Shown here in pieces: positions 37,505 through 49,643 of a stretch of DNA of 64,000 nucleotides. A program made the translations under genes and the position numbers. The notes under the pieces were generated by a model. That model ran no database searches and was not told the origin of the DNA. It saw only the letters and a program-made list of their open reading frames with translations. The stretch lies in NCBI GenBank assembly GCA_009845905.1, contig VXYS01000004.1:524548-588547 (forward strand), written 5' to 3'. Source of the stretch: Gammaproteobacteria bacterium. Lineage in GTDB: Bacteria; Pseudomonadota; Gammaproteobacteria; Steroidobacterales; Foliamicaceae. How positions within the stretch are numbered: the first letter of the stretch is position 1; the number at the start of each line of letters is the position of its first letter.

Positions 37505-39387
37505 CAGTTCGCGGCGAGGTCGCCCTTGTCTTCCAGCCAGGCCCGGCGGTCCGCGGCGCGCTTCTTCGCCAGCAGCATGTCGAGCACCCTGAACGCATCG
37601 TCGGCTTCGTCCATTTCGAGCCGGATCAGTCGGCGGGTGTCCGGCTCCATGGCGGTCTCGCGCAACTGCTTCGCGCTCATCTCGCCCAAGCCCTTGAAGC
37701 GGGTCACGGAAACCTTGCGTTTGGCAAAGCGGCGCGCCAATGATTCGCGCTCCTCTTCGGTGAGCGCATAGTGAGTTTCCTTGCCCACGTCCAGCCGGTA
37801 GAGCGGCGGCATGACCACGTGCACGTGACCTCCGCGCACCAGCGCAGGAAAATGCCGGGCGAACAGGGCGCAGATCAGCGTGGCGATGTGCCGTCCGTCC
37901 GAGTCGGCGTCGGCCAGTATGCATACCCGGTGGTAACGCAGATTGCTCAGGTCCGTATCGCCCGCCTGTATCCCCAGCGCAAGGGCGATATCATGCACCT
38001 CCTGGGACGAGTCGAGGTCCGCCGAATCCACTTCCCAGGTGTTCAGGATCTTGCCGCGAAGAGGCAGAATGGCCTGATATTCACGGCGACGCGCCTGGCG
38101 GGCCGAGCCCCCGGCCGAATCGCCCTCGACCAGGAAAATCTCGCACTCGTCCGGCGCCGTGCTGGTGCAGTCGGCCAGCTTGCCCGGCAGCGCCGGTCCC
38201 GACACCGGGGTGCGCCGCGGGGTCTTGCGGGCGGCCCTGAGCCGCCGCTGGGCGGCCGCGATCGCCTGTTTCGCGATCCGCTCGCCCAGTTCGGAGTGCT
38301 GGTTGAGCCACAGCGCCATGCCGCCGCGCACCGCCTCGGCCACGAAACCGGCGCAGTCCCGCGACGCCAGCGACTCCTTCATCTGCCCGGAGAACTGCGG
38401 CTCCGCGAGCTTCACCGAGAGCACGAAGTTCACCCCGTCCCAAACGTCCGGCGGCGAAATCTTCACGTCGCGCGGCAACAGCTTGTGAAATTCGCAGAAT
38501 TCGCGCAAGCCCTCGGTCAGACCGGTTCGAAGCCCGTTGACATGCGTGCCGTGGCGCGGCGTCGGCACCAGGTTGACGTAGCTCTCCTCGACCCGCTTGG
38601 AGCCGTCTTCGGCCCACTGCACGACGCAATCGAGCGTTCGCTCCTCGTCATCGAGCTGGGAAAACCGCAACGGCTCGTCCGGCAGCCGTTCGCCTTCGCC
38701 ATGTTCTTCCTGGAGATACTGGACCAGACCGTCCTCGTAGCGCCACTTCTCCTCCGCGCCATCCGACTCCGTGGTCAGCGATACGGTCAGCCCCGGACAC
38801 AGCAGCGCCTTGGCGCGCAATACCCGTTTGAGCGACGGCAGGTGAAAACTGGCTTTCGAGAAGTACTGGGGATCCGGCCAGAACCGGATCCAGGTGCCGG
38901 TATTCGCTTTCGCGACGGTGCCCACGGCCTCCAGCGCGCGCTGGGGCTCCCCGCCGGCGAATTCCATGTGCCACTCGCTACCGTCGCGCCGCACACGCAC
39001 CTTGAGACGCGTGGACAGGGCGTTGACCACCGATACGCCCACGCCGTGCAGCCCGCCGGAATAGCGGTACTGACGGCGCGAGAACTTTGCCCCGGCGTGC
39101 AGGCGCGTCAGGATCAGCTCCACGCCCGTCAGGCCGGTTTCCTCGTGGACGTCCACCGGCATTCCGCGGCCGTTGTCCTCCACGGCCAGCGAACCGTCGC
39201 CGTACAGCGTCACATCGATGCGATCGCATTTTTTGCGGTCGGCCAGCGCCTCGTCGACGCTGTTGTCGATCACCTCGTGGGCCAGGTAGTTGGGGCGCGC
39301 CGTATCGGTGAACATCCCCGGCCGGCGGCGGACAGGGTCAAGGCCGCTGAGGACTTCAATGTCGTCAGCGCGATAGGCGGCCTTCAT
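37504..39387 (-). CDS. parE: DNA topoisomerase IV subunit B
   Basis: 627 residues, ATPase and TOPRIM subunit partnering ParC. The GHKL ATP-binding site shows [24 protein letters not shown] and [25 protein letters not shown] motifs are [35 protein letters not shown] and [15 protein letters not shown]. The last region [25 protein letters not shown] is typical of ParE. Distinguished from GyrB by its length and partner. Adjacent to parC in an operon on the minus strand. Confidence 0.97.
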
Positions 39388-39464
39388 GTCAGTGCCGTAA
39401 CCCGGGAACTATCCGCTAATTCAGGCCCTATCGTCTCCGGTGTGCTATCCCGACGCCGCCCGGA

Positions 39465-41666
<2,202 letters not shown>

Positions 41667-41794
41667 CTAGCCTCAATCGTGCGCCTTTTGCTCCGGGTGC
41701 GCCCCTGCCCGGGCACTTGTTGATGTTCGTGCGAAGAAGTACCCTCGCCGGCTCGCATCCGAACGATTTCAGACGAGAAGAGGAGAAGATTTTC

Positions 41795-42229
41795 ATGGCT
41801 GTGCATTACATTCCGGAGGGTTACGGTTCGGTAACGCCGTACATGGTCGTCGAAGACGTTGACCGACTCGTGGACTTCCTCACGGCGGCATTCGGCGCCG
41901 AAGAAAAGGAGCGGGTCCCAAACCAGGACGGCAAGACGGGGCACGCGGAGGTCCTCATCGGCGACTCCTACGTCATGATGGGCCGCGCCCAGGACGAATT
42001 CCCGCCCCTGCCGTGCATGCTCTACATTTATGTGCCGGACACCGACACCGGCTACGCTCAGGCGCTGGCCGCCGGCGCAACTTCGGTACAGGAGCCGCAG
42101 GACATGTTCTACGGCGACCGCAACGCCATCGTTACGGACCCGACCGGCAACACCTGGTGCATCGCAACGCACCAGGAAACCCTGTCCCCGGAAGAACTGG
42201 CCAAGCGGGCCGAGGAAAACATGCGCTAA
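41795..42229 (+). CDS. VOC-fold (PhnB/glyoxalase-like) protein
   Basis: 144 residues from ATG 41795, with AGGAG about 9 bases upstream. VTPYMVVEDVDRLVDFLTAAFGAEEKER and the YVPDTDTGYAQALAAGATSVQEPQDMFYGDRNAIVTDPTGNTWCIATH ending match the PhnB-like group of the VOC superfamily (COG2764). These are paired beta-alpha-beta units that usually bind a metal or act without one. Substrate unknown. Confidence 0.85.
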   Translation: MAVHYIPEGYGSVTPYMVVEDVDRLVDFLTAAFGAEEKERVPNQDGKTGHAEVLIGDSYVMMGRAQDEFPPLPCMLYIYVPDTDTGYAQALAAGATSVQEPQDMFYGDRNAIVTDPTGNTWCIATHQETLSPEELAKRAEENMR

Positions 42230-42243
42230 AGCCGCCGCCTTAG

Positions 42244-42341
42244 CCCCTTTGTGTGCCTTCCTCTCGAGGGAGCGTTGGAGCAGGGACAGCGAGAATCGAG
42301 CCAGGATGGCGACTCCCACGAGAGGAAGGCACACACAGGGG
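42244..42341. repeat. Foldback intergenic element 2 with 29-bp arms
   Basis: Arms 42244-42272 and 42313-42341 are inverted repeats of 29 bp with 2 mismatches around a 40-base head. The head contains GAGCCAGGATGGCGA, matching the head of the first element (31004-31113, minus strand) apart from one inserted T. It lies between the VOC gene and xseB and could act as a terminator for the VOC transcript. Confidence 0.85.
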
Positions 42342-42401
42342 CGAAATCGAAGTGCAGTCGCCCCCGCGAGGCTACAATGCGGCCATGGAGGACTTGCCTG
42401 A

Positions 42402-42683
42402 ATGACTGACGAGAAAGCGAACGATGGCGTTGAAGGCCTCGAGCAGGCGCTCAAGGATCTGGAGCAGATCGTCGTCAACCTGGAAAAGGGCGACCTGCCG
42501 CTGGCCGAGGCGATCAGGCAGTTCGAGCGCGGCGTGGAGCTGACGCGCCGTTGCCAGGCCGTGCTCAAGGAGGCGGAACAGAAGGTCCAGGTGCTGAGCG
42601 ATGGGATGCTGGAGGACGTCGACCCGCTGACGCTCAGGAAATCGGATGGCGAAAACGGCAGCGGCGGATCACTCCCCCTTTAG
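42402..42683 (+). CDS. xseB: Exodeoxyribonuclease VII small subunit
   Basis: 93 residues with the XseB pattern: FEQALKDLEQIVVNLEKGDLPLAEAIRQFERGVELTRRCQAVLKEAEQKVQVL (here LEQALKDLEQ). It forms exonuclease VII with XseA, which is not in the window. In many gammaproteobacteria xseB is followed by ispA and dxs; here the next gene is convergent and unrelated, so that operon is broken. Confidence 0.93.
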   Translation: MTDEKANDGVEGLEQALKDLEQIVVNLEKGDLPLAEAIRQFERGVELTRRCQAVLKEAEQKVQVLSDGMLEDVDPLTLRKSDGENGSGGSLPL

Positions 42684-42689
42684 GGCCTG

Positions 42690-43940
42690 TCAGCCCTGAT
42701 CCGCCGCGACCGACTCGACCGCTTCCATCACCCTGAGCAGGTTGCCGCCCCAGAGTTTGGCGATCTGCTCCTCGGAGTAACCGCGCCGCACCAGTTCCAC
42801 CGTAACGTTCAGGGTTTCGCCGGCGTTGTCCCAGCCCTCGATGCCCCCGCCGCCGTTGAAGTCGGACGAAATCCCCACGTGGTCGATCCCGATCAGCCCG
42901 ACCGCGTAGTCGATGTGATCGGCCAGGTGCTTCACCGACGCCCGGGGCGGCATGCGGGTAATCTCACTCAGGCGTGAGTAGTAGTTCTCTCGCTGTTCGG
43001 GGGACATGCGGGCGAAATCGCCGGCATTCCTCAGACTCATGTCCCGGTACAGCGCGCCCATGGCGGCGATTTTTTCCGGCGGAGTCTCGCGCAGATAGGA
43101 ATCGAATGCCACGATCTGCACCACGCCGCCGTTGTCCCGCATCGCCAGAAGCGCTTCGTCGCTCAGGTTGCGCGCATGCGCGAAGGCGCCCTTGGTAGCC
43201 GAGTGCGAGGCGATCACCGGCGCCCCGGACGCTTCGATCGCATCCATGGTCGTGGCTTCCGAGGCATGGGATATGTCCACCATGATCCCCAATTCGTTGG
43301 CGCGACGGATCACCGCGCGGCCGAACTCGCTCAGCCCGCCATGTTCCGCCCTGGGCTCGCCCAGCGCCACGTTGGGGACGGCGGAATCGCCGATGTCGTT
43401 GTGGCCGTTGTGCACCAGTCCCAGGTAGCGGGCGCCGGCCGCGAAATGGACGTCGAGCAGGTTCACGTGGCGGCCTATGGAAAAGCCGTTCTCGATACCG
43501 ATCAGCGCCACGCGCCGGCCTTCAGCGTGTATGCGGCGCACATCGGCGGCGGTAAGCGCCAGTCCGATCCGGTCGGAATAGTCGACGTCCGTCATCTTGC
43601 GGATGGCCGCGTACTTGACGAAGGCGTCGGCGATCGCGCGCGCATAGCCGGACTCGCTGCGTTCGCGCTGCATCACGAAAACGATGAAGAACGCCGCATC
43701 CAGTCCGCCCTGCTCCATGCCCGGCAGGTCCACCTGCTGGCCGGGAGGCTTCGCCCGCACCGGATCGTACGCCTCCGTGCCGAAGTCCGGCGGGATGTCC
43801 ACGTGGGTATCGATGGCGATCACCCGATCGTGGATGGCCCGAGAGCGTTCCAGAAGGTCCGCCTCGGTGTCCGCGCCGGCTGCGCCTGCAAATAATCCTG
43901 CCATCAATATCGCTCCGGTCCACCCGCCTCTTTGCTTCAT
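42690..43940 (-). CDS. Exported membrane dipeptidase (peptidase M19)
   Basis: 416 residues from ATG 43940 with AAAGGGG upstream; longer in-frame starts reach 44057. Signal peptide TGAILMAGLFAGAAGAD. Renal-dipeptidase-like zinc motifs are visible: AIDTHVDIP (H-x-D), GIENGFSIGR (bridging Glu), LVHNGHNDIGDS, DISHASEATT, SHSATKGA, and GISSDFNGGGG. It hydrolyses dipeptides, possibly including D-residues. Divergent from the fourth TonB receptor across 120 bases, which suggests shared control and peptide uptake. Confidence 0.92.
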   Translation of the reverse strand: MKQRGGWTGAILMAGLFAGAAGADTEADLLERSRAIHDRVIAIDTHVDIPPDFGTEAYDPVRAKPPGQQVDLPGMEQGGLDAAFFIVFVMQRERSESGYARAIADAFVKYAAIRKMTDVDYSDRIGLALTAADVRRIHAEGRRVALIGIENGFSIGRHVNLLDVHFAAGARYLGLVHNGHNDIGDSAVPNVALGEPRAEHGGLSEFGRAVIRRANELGIMVDISHASEATTMDAIEASGAPVIASHSATKGAFAHARNLSDEALLAMRDNGGVVQIVAFDSYLRETPPEKIAAMGALYRDMSLRNAGDFARMSPEQRENYYSRLSEITRMPPRASVKHLADHIDYAVGLIGIDHVGISSDFNGGGGIEGWDNAGETLNVTVELVRRGYSEEQIAKLWGGNLLRVMEAVESVAADQG

Positions 43941-44060
43941 GGCCTGCGCCCCTTTCCCGCGCCGGAAACGGCCAAAAGAATACAGCAATGAGGGCGCAAA
44001 GCCTTGGTGTACTATTACTCGCTGTTCTGATGCATTGTTTTCTACTCGGGGGAACAAACA

Positions 44061-46676
44061 ATGAAACGCATTTCAGTCCTCTCCTTTGCCCTTTCCCTGC
44101 CGCTGGTCGGCATACTTGCAACGGCTCCGGCCACCGCCCAGGAGGACGCAGCGGAGGCTGCCTCCGGCGCGATTGACGAAATCGTGGTGCTGGGAACGCG
44201 CCGCCGCGAAGGCAGGTCGGCGACAGCTTCGCTGGTGCCGGTCGATTACATCGGCGGAGACGATCTCGGCAGTCAGGGACCGACCGACATGGACGCTCTG
44301 CTCGCGGCCGTCGTGCCTTCCTACAACGTTGATCAGCAGGCCATTAACGACGCGGCCACGCTGATCCGGCCGGCGCGGCTTCGCGGGCTGCCTCCGGATT
44401 CAACCCTCGCGCTGGTCAATCGCAAGCGACGCCATCGCGCCGCGGTCATCACCTTTCTCGGCAACGGCGTGGCCGACGGCTCGCAGGGTCCCGATCTTTC
44501 CTCCATCCCGGCCATCGCGGTCAAGAGCGTTGAAGTCCTGCGCGACGGAGCGGCCTCGCAATACGGTTCGGACGCCATCGCGGGCGTGATCAACTTCACG
44601 CTCAGGGACGAGGCCGAGGGAAGCACGATCACCGCCAAATACGGCACCTATTTTGAAGGCGATGGCGACGCCCTGAACGTCGCGGCCAACTTCGGCCTTC
44701 CGCTCACCTCCAACGGATTCGCAAATTTCAGCTTCGAGTACAAGCAGTCCGACCCCACCGATCGCTCGGTGCAGCGCAGCGACGCCCAGGGCCTGGTGGA
44801 CGCGGGCAACCCGTACATCCCGGACCCGAACTATCCGCACGTGTTCCACCCCAACGTCATGGTGTGGGGCGCGCCGGAATTCGAGTACGACTACAAGATG
44901 TTCGCCAATCTCGGGCTCGATCTCGGTGGCGGGCGCGAAGCCTACGCATTCGGAAACTTCGCCAAGCGCAAGATGGAAGGCGGGTTCTACTTCCGTAATC
45001 CGCACACCCGCAGCGGCGTCTTCGCCGGTCCCGATGTCACGATTGACGGCGTAGAGTACAAGACCGTGAAGGTCGCCGACCTGTCCCCCGGAGGGATTCT
45101 GGACGACCACGCATGCCCGCCCATTCGCATAATGAACAATGTGGCCAATCCCGACGACATTGCCGCGGTTGAGGCCGACCCCAATTGCTTCTCCTTCATT
45201 TCGGCGTTTCCCGGCGGCTTCGTTCCGAGGTTCGGTGGCATTCTGACCGACTATTCCGCGGCGTTCGGGGTTCGCGGCGACTTGATCGGCGACTGGTCGT
45301 TCGACGCCAGCGCCGTGTTCGGCGTGAACGATGTCGATTTCACGATGCGCCACACCATCAACCCGCAACTGCTGGCCAAGCTGCCGCACGGCCAGCGAAC
45401 GGAAATCCCGATCAATTACTTCCCCGGCTCCTATACGCAAACCGACTACACGGTGAACTTCGACGTGACCAGGGACATGACGATCGGCGATCTGCCCGCG
45501 CATATCGCGATGGGCGTCGAACACCGCCGGGAGAAATTCAAGGTGGAAAGCGGCGATGAGAACTCCTGGTTCCTCGATGACAGTCCCGGGGGGCTGGCCC
45601 AGCAGGGCTTCGGAATCGGCTCCAACGGATTCACCGGGTTCGGGCCGAGGCTGGCAGGAGAGTTCGGCCGCAACAGCTACGCAGCCTACGGGGACGTGGA
45701 AATCGAAGTAACCGACACCTTCACCTTCCAGGTGGCCGGCCGCTACGAGGACCATGCCGATATCGGCAACACCTTCGACGGCAAGGTGGCGGGGCGTTTC
45801 GATATCAGCGAAACCGTGGCTCTGCGCGCTGCGGCCAGCACCGGGTTCCGCGCGCCGACGGTGGGCCAGGCGAACATCCTGAACGTGACCACGGCATTCA
45901 CCGGCGGCATGCTCGCCGATGAGGCCACGTTGCCGCCCACCCACCCGGCGGCCGCCATCGTGGGCGCCCAGCCGCTCACGCCGGAAGAAGCCGTGAACCT
46001 CACCGTGGGCGCGGTCATCCAGTTGGACGCGCTCGACATCACGGTGGACTATTTCAACATCGAGGTCCAGGACAGGATCGCAAGAAGCTCCGAGAAAAAC
46101 CTCTCGCGGGAAAACATTCAACAGCTGCTGGCCGCAGGCGTGGCCGATGCCCAAGCCTTTACCGCGGTGCGGTTCTACACCAACAACTTCACCACCACCA
46201 CCCAGGGCATCGACCTGGTCGCCACCTATCCGCTGGACTTCGGCATGGGCGAGACCAATCTGAGCCTGGCGGCCAACTGGACCGACACCAAGGTGGACGA
46301 GCGCGACCCGGACGTGATCAACGACAAGCGGGTCACCCAGCTGGAGGGGAACACGCCCTCCAATCGCTTTACGCTTTCCTTCAGTCATTCACAGGACCGC
46401 TGGGACCTGCTGGCCCGCGTGCGCTACTACGGCGGCTACGAAGAGTTCACGCTCGATGACGGCAGCAACTACTTCGACGTGGACGCGAGCACCGTCGTGG
46501 ACGTCGAGGTCGGCTACCAGTTCAATGACGCCGTGCGTTTGATCGTTGGCGCCGAAAACATACTCGACGAGTATCCCGAGGAACGGTCCAATACTTCCGG
46601 ACTCATCTGGCCGGACACCTCGCCCTTCGGGTACAACGGCGGTTACTACTACCTGAGAGCCGTCTGGGACTTCTAG
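44061..46676 (+). CDS. TonB-dependent receptor
   Basis: 871 residues. Signal peptide LSFALSLPLVGILATAPATAQ; TonB-box-like DEIVVLGTRRRE; plug with PTDMDALLAAVVPSYNVDQQAINDAATLIRPARLRGLPPDSTLALVNRKRRHRAAV and VKSVEVLRDGAASQYGSDAIAGVINFTLRDE. The barrel has TFGFRAPTVGQANILNV-like strands (AASTGFRAPTVGQ) and ends YYYLRAVWDF with the terminal Phe. GGGGGAACAAACA precedes the ATG. Flanked by the M19 dipeptidase (divergent) and an M24 peptidase (convergent), so a peptide or amino-acid derivative substrate is plausible but unproven. Confidence 0.93.
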   Translation: MKRISVLSFALSLPLVGILATAPATAQEDAAEAASGAIDEIVVLGTRRREGRSATASLVPVDYIGGDDLGSQGPTDMDALLAAVVPSYNVDQQAINDAATLIRPARLRGLPPDSTLALVNRKRRHRAAVITFLGNGVADGSQGPDLSSIPAIAVKSVEVLRDGAASQYGSDAIAGVINFTLRDEAEGSTITAKYGTYFEGDGDALNVAANFGLPLTSNGFANFSFEYKQSDPTDRSVQRSDAQGLVDAGNPYIPDPNYPHVFHPNVMVWGAPEFEYDYKMFANLGLDLGGGREAYAFGNFAKRKMEGGFYFRNPHTRSGVFAGPDVTIDGVEYKTVKVADLSPGGILDDHACPPIRIMNNVANPDDIAAVEADPNCFSFISAFPGGFVPRFGGILTDYSAAFGVRGDLIGDWSFDASAVFGVNDVDFTMRHTINPQLLAKLPHGQRTEIPINYFPGSYTQTDYTVNFDVTRDMTIGDLPAHIAMGVEHRREKFKVESGDENSWFLDDSPGGLAQQGFGIGSNGFTGFGPRLAGEFGRNSYAAYGDVEIEVTDTFTFQVAGRYEDHADIGNTFDGKVAGRFDISETVALRAAASTGFRAPTVGQANILNVTTAFTGGMLADEATLPPTHPAAAIVGAQPLTPEEAVNLTVGAVIQLDALDITVDYFNIEVQDRIARSSEKNLSRENIQQLLAAGVADAQAFTAVRFYTNNFTTTTQGIDLVATYPLDFGMGETNLSLAANWTDTKVDERDPDVINDKRVTQLEGNTPSNRFTLSFSHSQDRWDLLARVRYYGGYEEFTLDDGSNYFDVDASTVVDVEVGYQFNDAVRLIVGAENILDEYPEERSNTSGLIWPDTSPFGYNGGYYYLRAVWDF

Positions 46677-46691
46677 GCCCCGGGGCGGTCC

Positions 46692-46735
46692 GTAACGCTC
46701 ACGGGCGCGCGTGAAATCGCGCCCGTGAGCGTTAC
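46692..46735. terminator. Strong bidirectional stem-loop between convergent genes
   Basis: A perfect 18-bp stem (GTAACGCTCACGGGCGCG / CGCGCCCGTGAGCGTTAC) with an 8-base loop sits in the 61-base gap between the receptor and M24 peptidase stop codons. No long T-run, but the position and stability argue for a shared terminator. Confidence 0.75.
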
Positions 46736-46737
46736 AT

Positions 46738-48150
46738 CTATACGACGATCACGCGGTCGCCAATATCGTTGATCTGAACGCCGCCGTCGGCGGTGATCAG
46801 CGTCAGGTCCTCCAGGTGGGCGGAACCGCCCAGGCCCACGTTGCGCACCGGGCAGTCCACGCTGATGATCATGTTTTCGGCCAGCACCACGTCCTCCTTG
46901 ACGTAGAAGGGGCTGTCGGCGCGCCCCGGATCGTCGGTGTGCATCAGGCCCACGCTGTGCGGCGTGAACGCCACGTCGAGGTCGTAGCCGGCCTTCCTGA
47001 TCGCCTCCATCCCGATGGGGCGGATCTCCGAATAGCGCAGACCGGGCCGCAGCGCTTCCATGATCGCGTCCCAGCCGAGCGCGATGGCGTCGGTGGCGCG
47101 CTTCATCGAGCGCGCAGGTTCGCCAAGGAACACCGTTCGGCCGTAGTCCCCGTGATAGTGAAAGCCGTGGCTGACGCAGTCGATCTGAAACGCCTGCCCT
47201 TCCCGGAACTCGCCGTCGCCGGTCTCCGCTCCGATCGTGTCCACCTGCATGAAAACGCCGAGATTGCCGCGCCTTGCCGCCTCGGAAAAGAACGCGGCCC
47301 GAAGTTCCTGGTAGGTGGCGCCGGCGCGCGCGGCGCGGGCCGCCACAAGAGCGGCCTCGGCGTTCGCCTGGGCCGAGAAGGTCATCAATTCGATCTCGCC
47401 CGGCGACTTGATCGCGCGGATCCGGCGCAAGGCCCGGTCGGCATACACAGGAACGGCGTCCAGGCCCGCGGTTTCGAATATCGCGTTCACGACCAGGTGG
47501 TCCACGCCGATCCGGCCGCGGTCCAGGCCCATGCCCTTTACGGCATTGACCAGCGCCCACCGCGCATCCGCGCTTAGCTTCTGTTCCGACAAGGCAGCGT
47601 GCAATGTGCCGCGGCGGTGCACTTCAATCTCCCGCAGATCCACCTCGCCCTTGTCCTCGAAGATGTAGGCCGGATTGGCCGGCGGCTCACCGTCCCTGGC
47701 GGCGGCATTGCCGTCGTCCTGCAGGCGCCTGTCCCACCCGGAAAAAAGCCAGGTCTGCAGCGGAAAGTCGAAATAACCGTCCGCATAGGTGTAGTAGTAG
47801 ATGAACTGGGCCATCACGAGGCCGGGGGCCTGGCGCTGGTCCTTCGAAAGCAGCGCGTACGCGGGCGCCGGGTAGCCCATTTTGGCCAACGACCCCCAGT
47901 GGCCCGTCAGATGGAAGACATTGATCGGTTCCGCCAGCACCAGGCCGTCCAGCTGCTCTTCCTCCATGACCCGGTAGGCCTGTTCCAGGTTCATCAGCGG
48001 CCCGACGCGGACACGCTTTACGCGCTCTGCAAGATTGTTTGGCGTAAGTTCCGTCGCTCCAGTTGGGGCTGGAACCGCGAGCGCCGCAGCAGCACCGGCA
48101 GCTCCCGCCGCCCCGATCCCTGTCTTCAGCACATCGCGCCGCGTAATCAT
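46738..48150 (-). CDS. Tat-exported M24-family metallopeptidase (Xaa-Pro/creatinase type)
   Basis: 470 residues from ATG 48150, with GGGGAAG upstream; a start at 48183 is possible. The N-terminus MITRRDVLKTGIGAAGAAGAAAALA is a Tat signal that resembles the GH116/sulfatase leader. The pita-bread catalytic domain has all five metal ligands visible: FQIDCVSHGFHYHGDYGRTVF (two Asp), FTPHSVGLMH (His), LAENMIISVDC (Glu) and HLEDLTLIT (Glu). The N-terminal creatinase-like domain has NVFHLTGHWG. Likely a periplasmic proline-specific or related peptidase working with the convergent receptor gene's uptake route. Confidence 0.9.
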   Translation of the reverse strand: MITRRDVLKTGIGAAGAAGAAAALAVPAPTGATELTPNNLAERVKRVRVGPLMNLEQAYRVMEEEQLDGLVLAEPINVFHLTGHWGSLAKMGYPAPAYALLSKDQRQAPGLVMAQFIYYYTYADGYFDFPLQTWLFSGWDRRLQDDGNAAARDGEPPANPAYIFEDKGEVDLREIEVHRRGTLHAALSEQKLSADARWALVNAVKGMGLDRGRIGVDHLVVNAIFETAGLDAVPVYADRALRRIRAIKSPGEIELMTFSAQANAEAALVAARAARAGATYQELRAAFFSEAARRGNLGVFMQVDTIGAETGDGEFREGQAFQIDCVSHGFHYHGDYGRTVFLGEPARSMKRATDAIALGWDAIMEALRPGLRYSEIRPIGMEAIRKAGYDLDVAFTPHSVGLMHTDDPGRADSPFYVKEDVVLAENMIISVDCPVRNVGLGGSAHLEDLTLITADGGVQINDIGDRVIVV

Positions 48151-48235
48151 GATCTTCCCCAATCGCCCCCGGTCGACAGACATCAGAGTGTCATTTCTTC
48201 GCTGAACATATCACAGCCGCCGAGGCGCTCGCGAC

Positions 48236-48260
48236 GAGGGCGGGACGTCCTCTCTCCCGG
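48236..48260. repeat. REP-like palindrome, copy 3
   Basis: GAGGGCGGGACGTCCTC followed by TCTCCCGG; one substitution breaks the palindrome relative to the others. It lies in the gap upstream of both the M24 peptidase and the CorB-type gene. Confidence 0.65.
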
Positions 48261-48309
48261 CGCGAATACTTGACATCGGCTGCCTGCTCATGTTCTCCTT
48301 TCGCCGTGT

Positions 48310-49641
48310 TTGGCTACCGCACGACTCGTTTTGAGTAGCGACGACATCCCACTACCCGCCCTTCTGGGCATCTTCTTTCTGTTGCTGGCCCTGTCGGCCT
48401 TTTTCTCCGGCACCGAGACCGCGCTCATGCGGGTCAATCGGTACAAGCTCAGGCATCGCGCGCGCGAGGGGCATCGCGGCGCGCAACTCGCGGAACGGCT
48501 GTTGAGCCGGCCCGACCGGCTGCTCGGGCTGATCCTGTTCGGCAACAACCTCGTGAACTTCTTTGCCGCGTTCATCTGGACGGTGCTCGCACTGCGAGTG
48601 GGCGGCATGATGGGCGCGGTGGCGGGCACCATACTGCTGACGTTGATCGTCCTGATCGTCGCCGAGATCACGCCCAAGACATGGGCGGCGGCGCGCCCGG
48701 AAAAACTGGCGCTCATCGCCAGCCGCATCTACTACCCGTTGCAGCGGCTGTTGGGGCCGGTCGTCTGGTCCGTCAACCTGATCGCAGGGTTCCTGGTGCG
48801 CCTGACCGGCGTGCGTCCGGACAGGGACGAAGGGCAGGACCTCACCGTGGCGGAACTCCGCACGCTGGTCACCGAGTCGGGAGGCCGCATTCCCAACCGG
48901 CGCCGGCAGATGCTGCTGGCGGTGCTGGAACTCGAAGCGCTGACCATCGAGGACATCATGACGCCGCGCGGCGAGATCGAGGGCATCGACCTGAAGGAGG
49001 AATGGCCGGAGGTCGTGCGACAGCTTCGGGCCAGCAGCCACTCCGTGCTCCCCTGCTACCGCGGGCACCTCGACAGCGTGGCGGGCATGCTGCATGTGCG
49101 CAAGCTGTTTCAGGCCAACGGCTCCAATGGCCTGAATCGACGCCGTCTCGAAGAGTTCCTCGAAACGCCGCACTACGTGTTCGAGCACACCTCGCTTACC
49201 CGCATGTTCTCCGACTTTCGCCGCGGCGGCGGCGCAACCTCCCTTGTCGTCGACGAGTATGGCGACATCCAGGGCCTGGTAAGCGTGCAGGACCTGCTGC
49301 ACGAGATTTCCGGCGGCCTTATCGGCGACAGTTCGCAGGAAGCGGAGGAGGACGAGGTCCAGCCCGACGGCAACGGTGGCTGGCTGGTGGACGCCGCCGC
49401 CAACATACGGCTGCTGAACCGCCGCATGAGCTGGCGCCTGCCGACCTACGGCCCGAAGACACTCAACGGCCTGATACTGGACAAATTGGGTAATATTCCG
49501 CAACAGGGACAGTGTCTGGAACTGGGCGGTTTCCCGATGGAAGTGCTGGAAACGTCCGAGAACGCCGTGGACCGCGTGCGCGTCATGCAGGCCAAGGCGC
49601 CGGCCGAACCCCCGACATCCGCAACCCAAACCGGAATCTAG
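48310..49641 (+). CDS. CorB/HlyC-family transporter-associated CBS protein
   Basis: 443 residues. The N-terminal DUF21 region has membrane segments (LPALLGIFFLLLALSAFFSGTETALM, LILFGNNLVNFFAAFIWTVLAL, MGAVAGTILLTLIVLIVAEITPKTW). Two CBS repeats follow (IEDIMTPRGEIEGIDL, YVFEHTSLTRMFSDF...ATSLVVDEYGDIQGLVSVQDLLHEI) and a C-terminal transporter-associated domain. Known relatives are linked to magnesium or cobalt export. Start uncertain: TTG 48310 has no clear Shine-Dalgarno, and TTG 48331 would better fit the usual family N-terminus. Confidence 0.9.
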   Translation: MATARLVLSSDDIPLPALLGIFFLLLALSAFFSGTETALMRVNRYKLRHRAREGHRGAQLAERLLSRPDRLLGLILFGNNLVNFFAAFIWTVLALRVGGMMGAVAGTILLTLIVLIVAEITPKTWAAARPEKLALIASRIYYPLQRLLGPVVWSVNLIAGFLVRLTGVRPDRDEGQDLTVAELRTLVTESGGRIPNRRRQMLLAVLELEALTIEDIMTPRGEIEGIDLKEEWPEVVRQLRASSHSVLPCYRGHLDSVAGMLHVRKLFQANGSNGLNRRRLEEFLETPHYVFEHTSLTRMFSDFRRGGGATSLVVDEYGDIQGLVSVQDLLHEISGGLIGDSSQEAEEDEVQPDGNGGWLVDAAANIRLLNRRMSWRLPTYGPKTLNGLILDKLGNIPQQGQCLELGGFPMEVLETSENAVDRVRVMQAKAPAEPPTSATQTGI

Positions 49642-49643
49642 AA

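Noticed and set aside
37505-37924. Upstream extension of the parC frame
   Set aside because: Runs over the parE coding sequence; the family start is the ATG at 37504 coupled to the parE stop.
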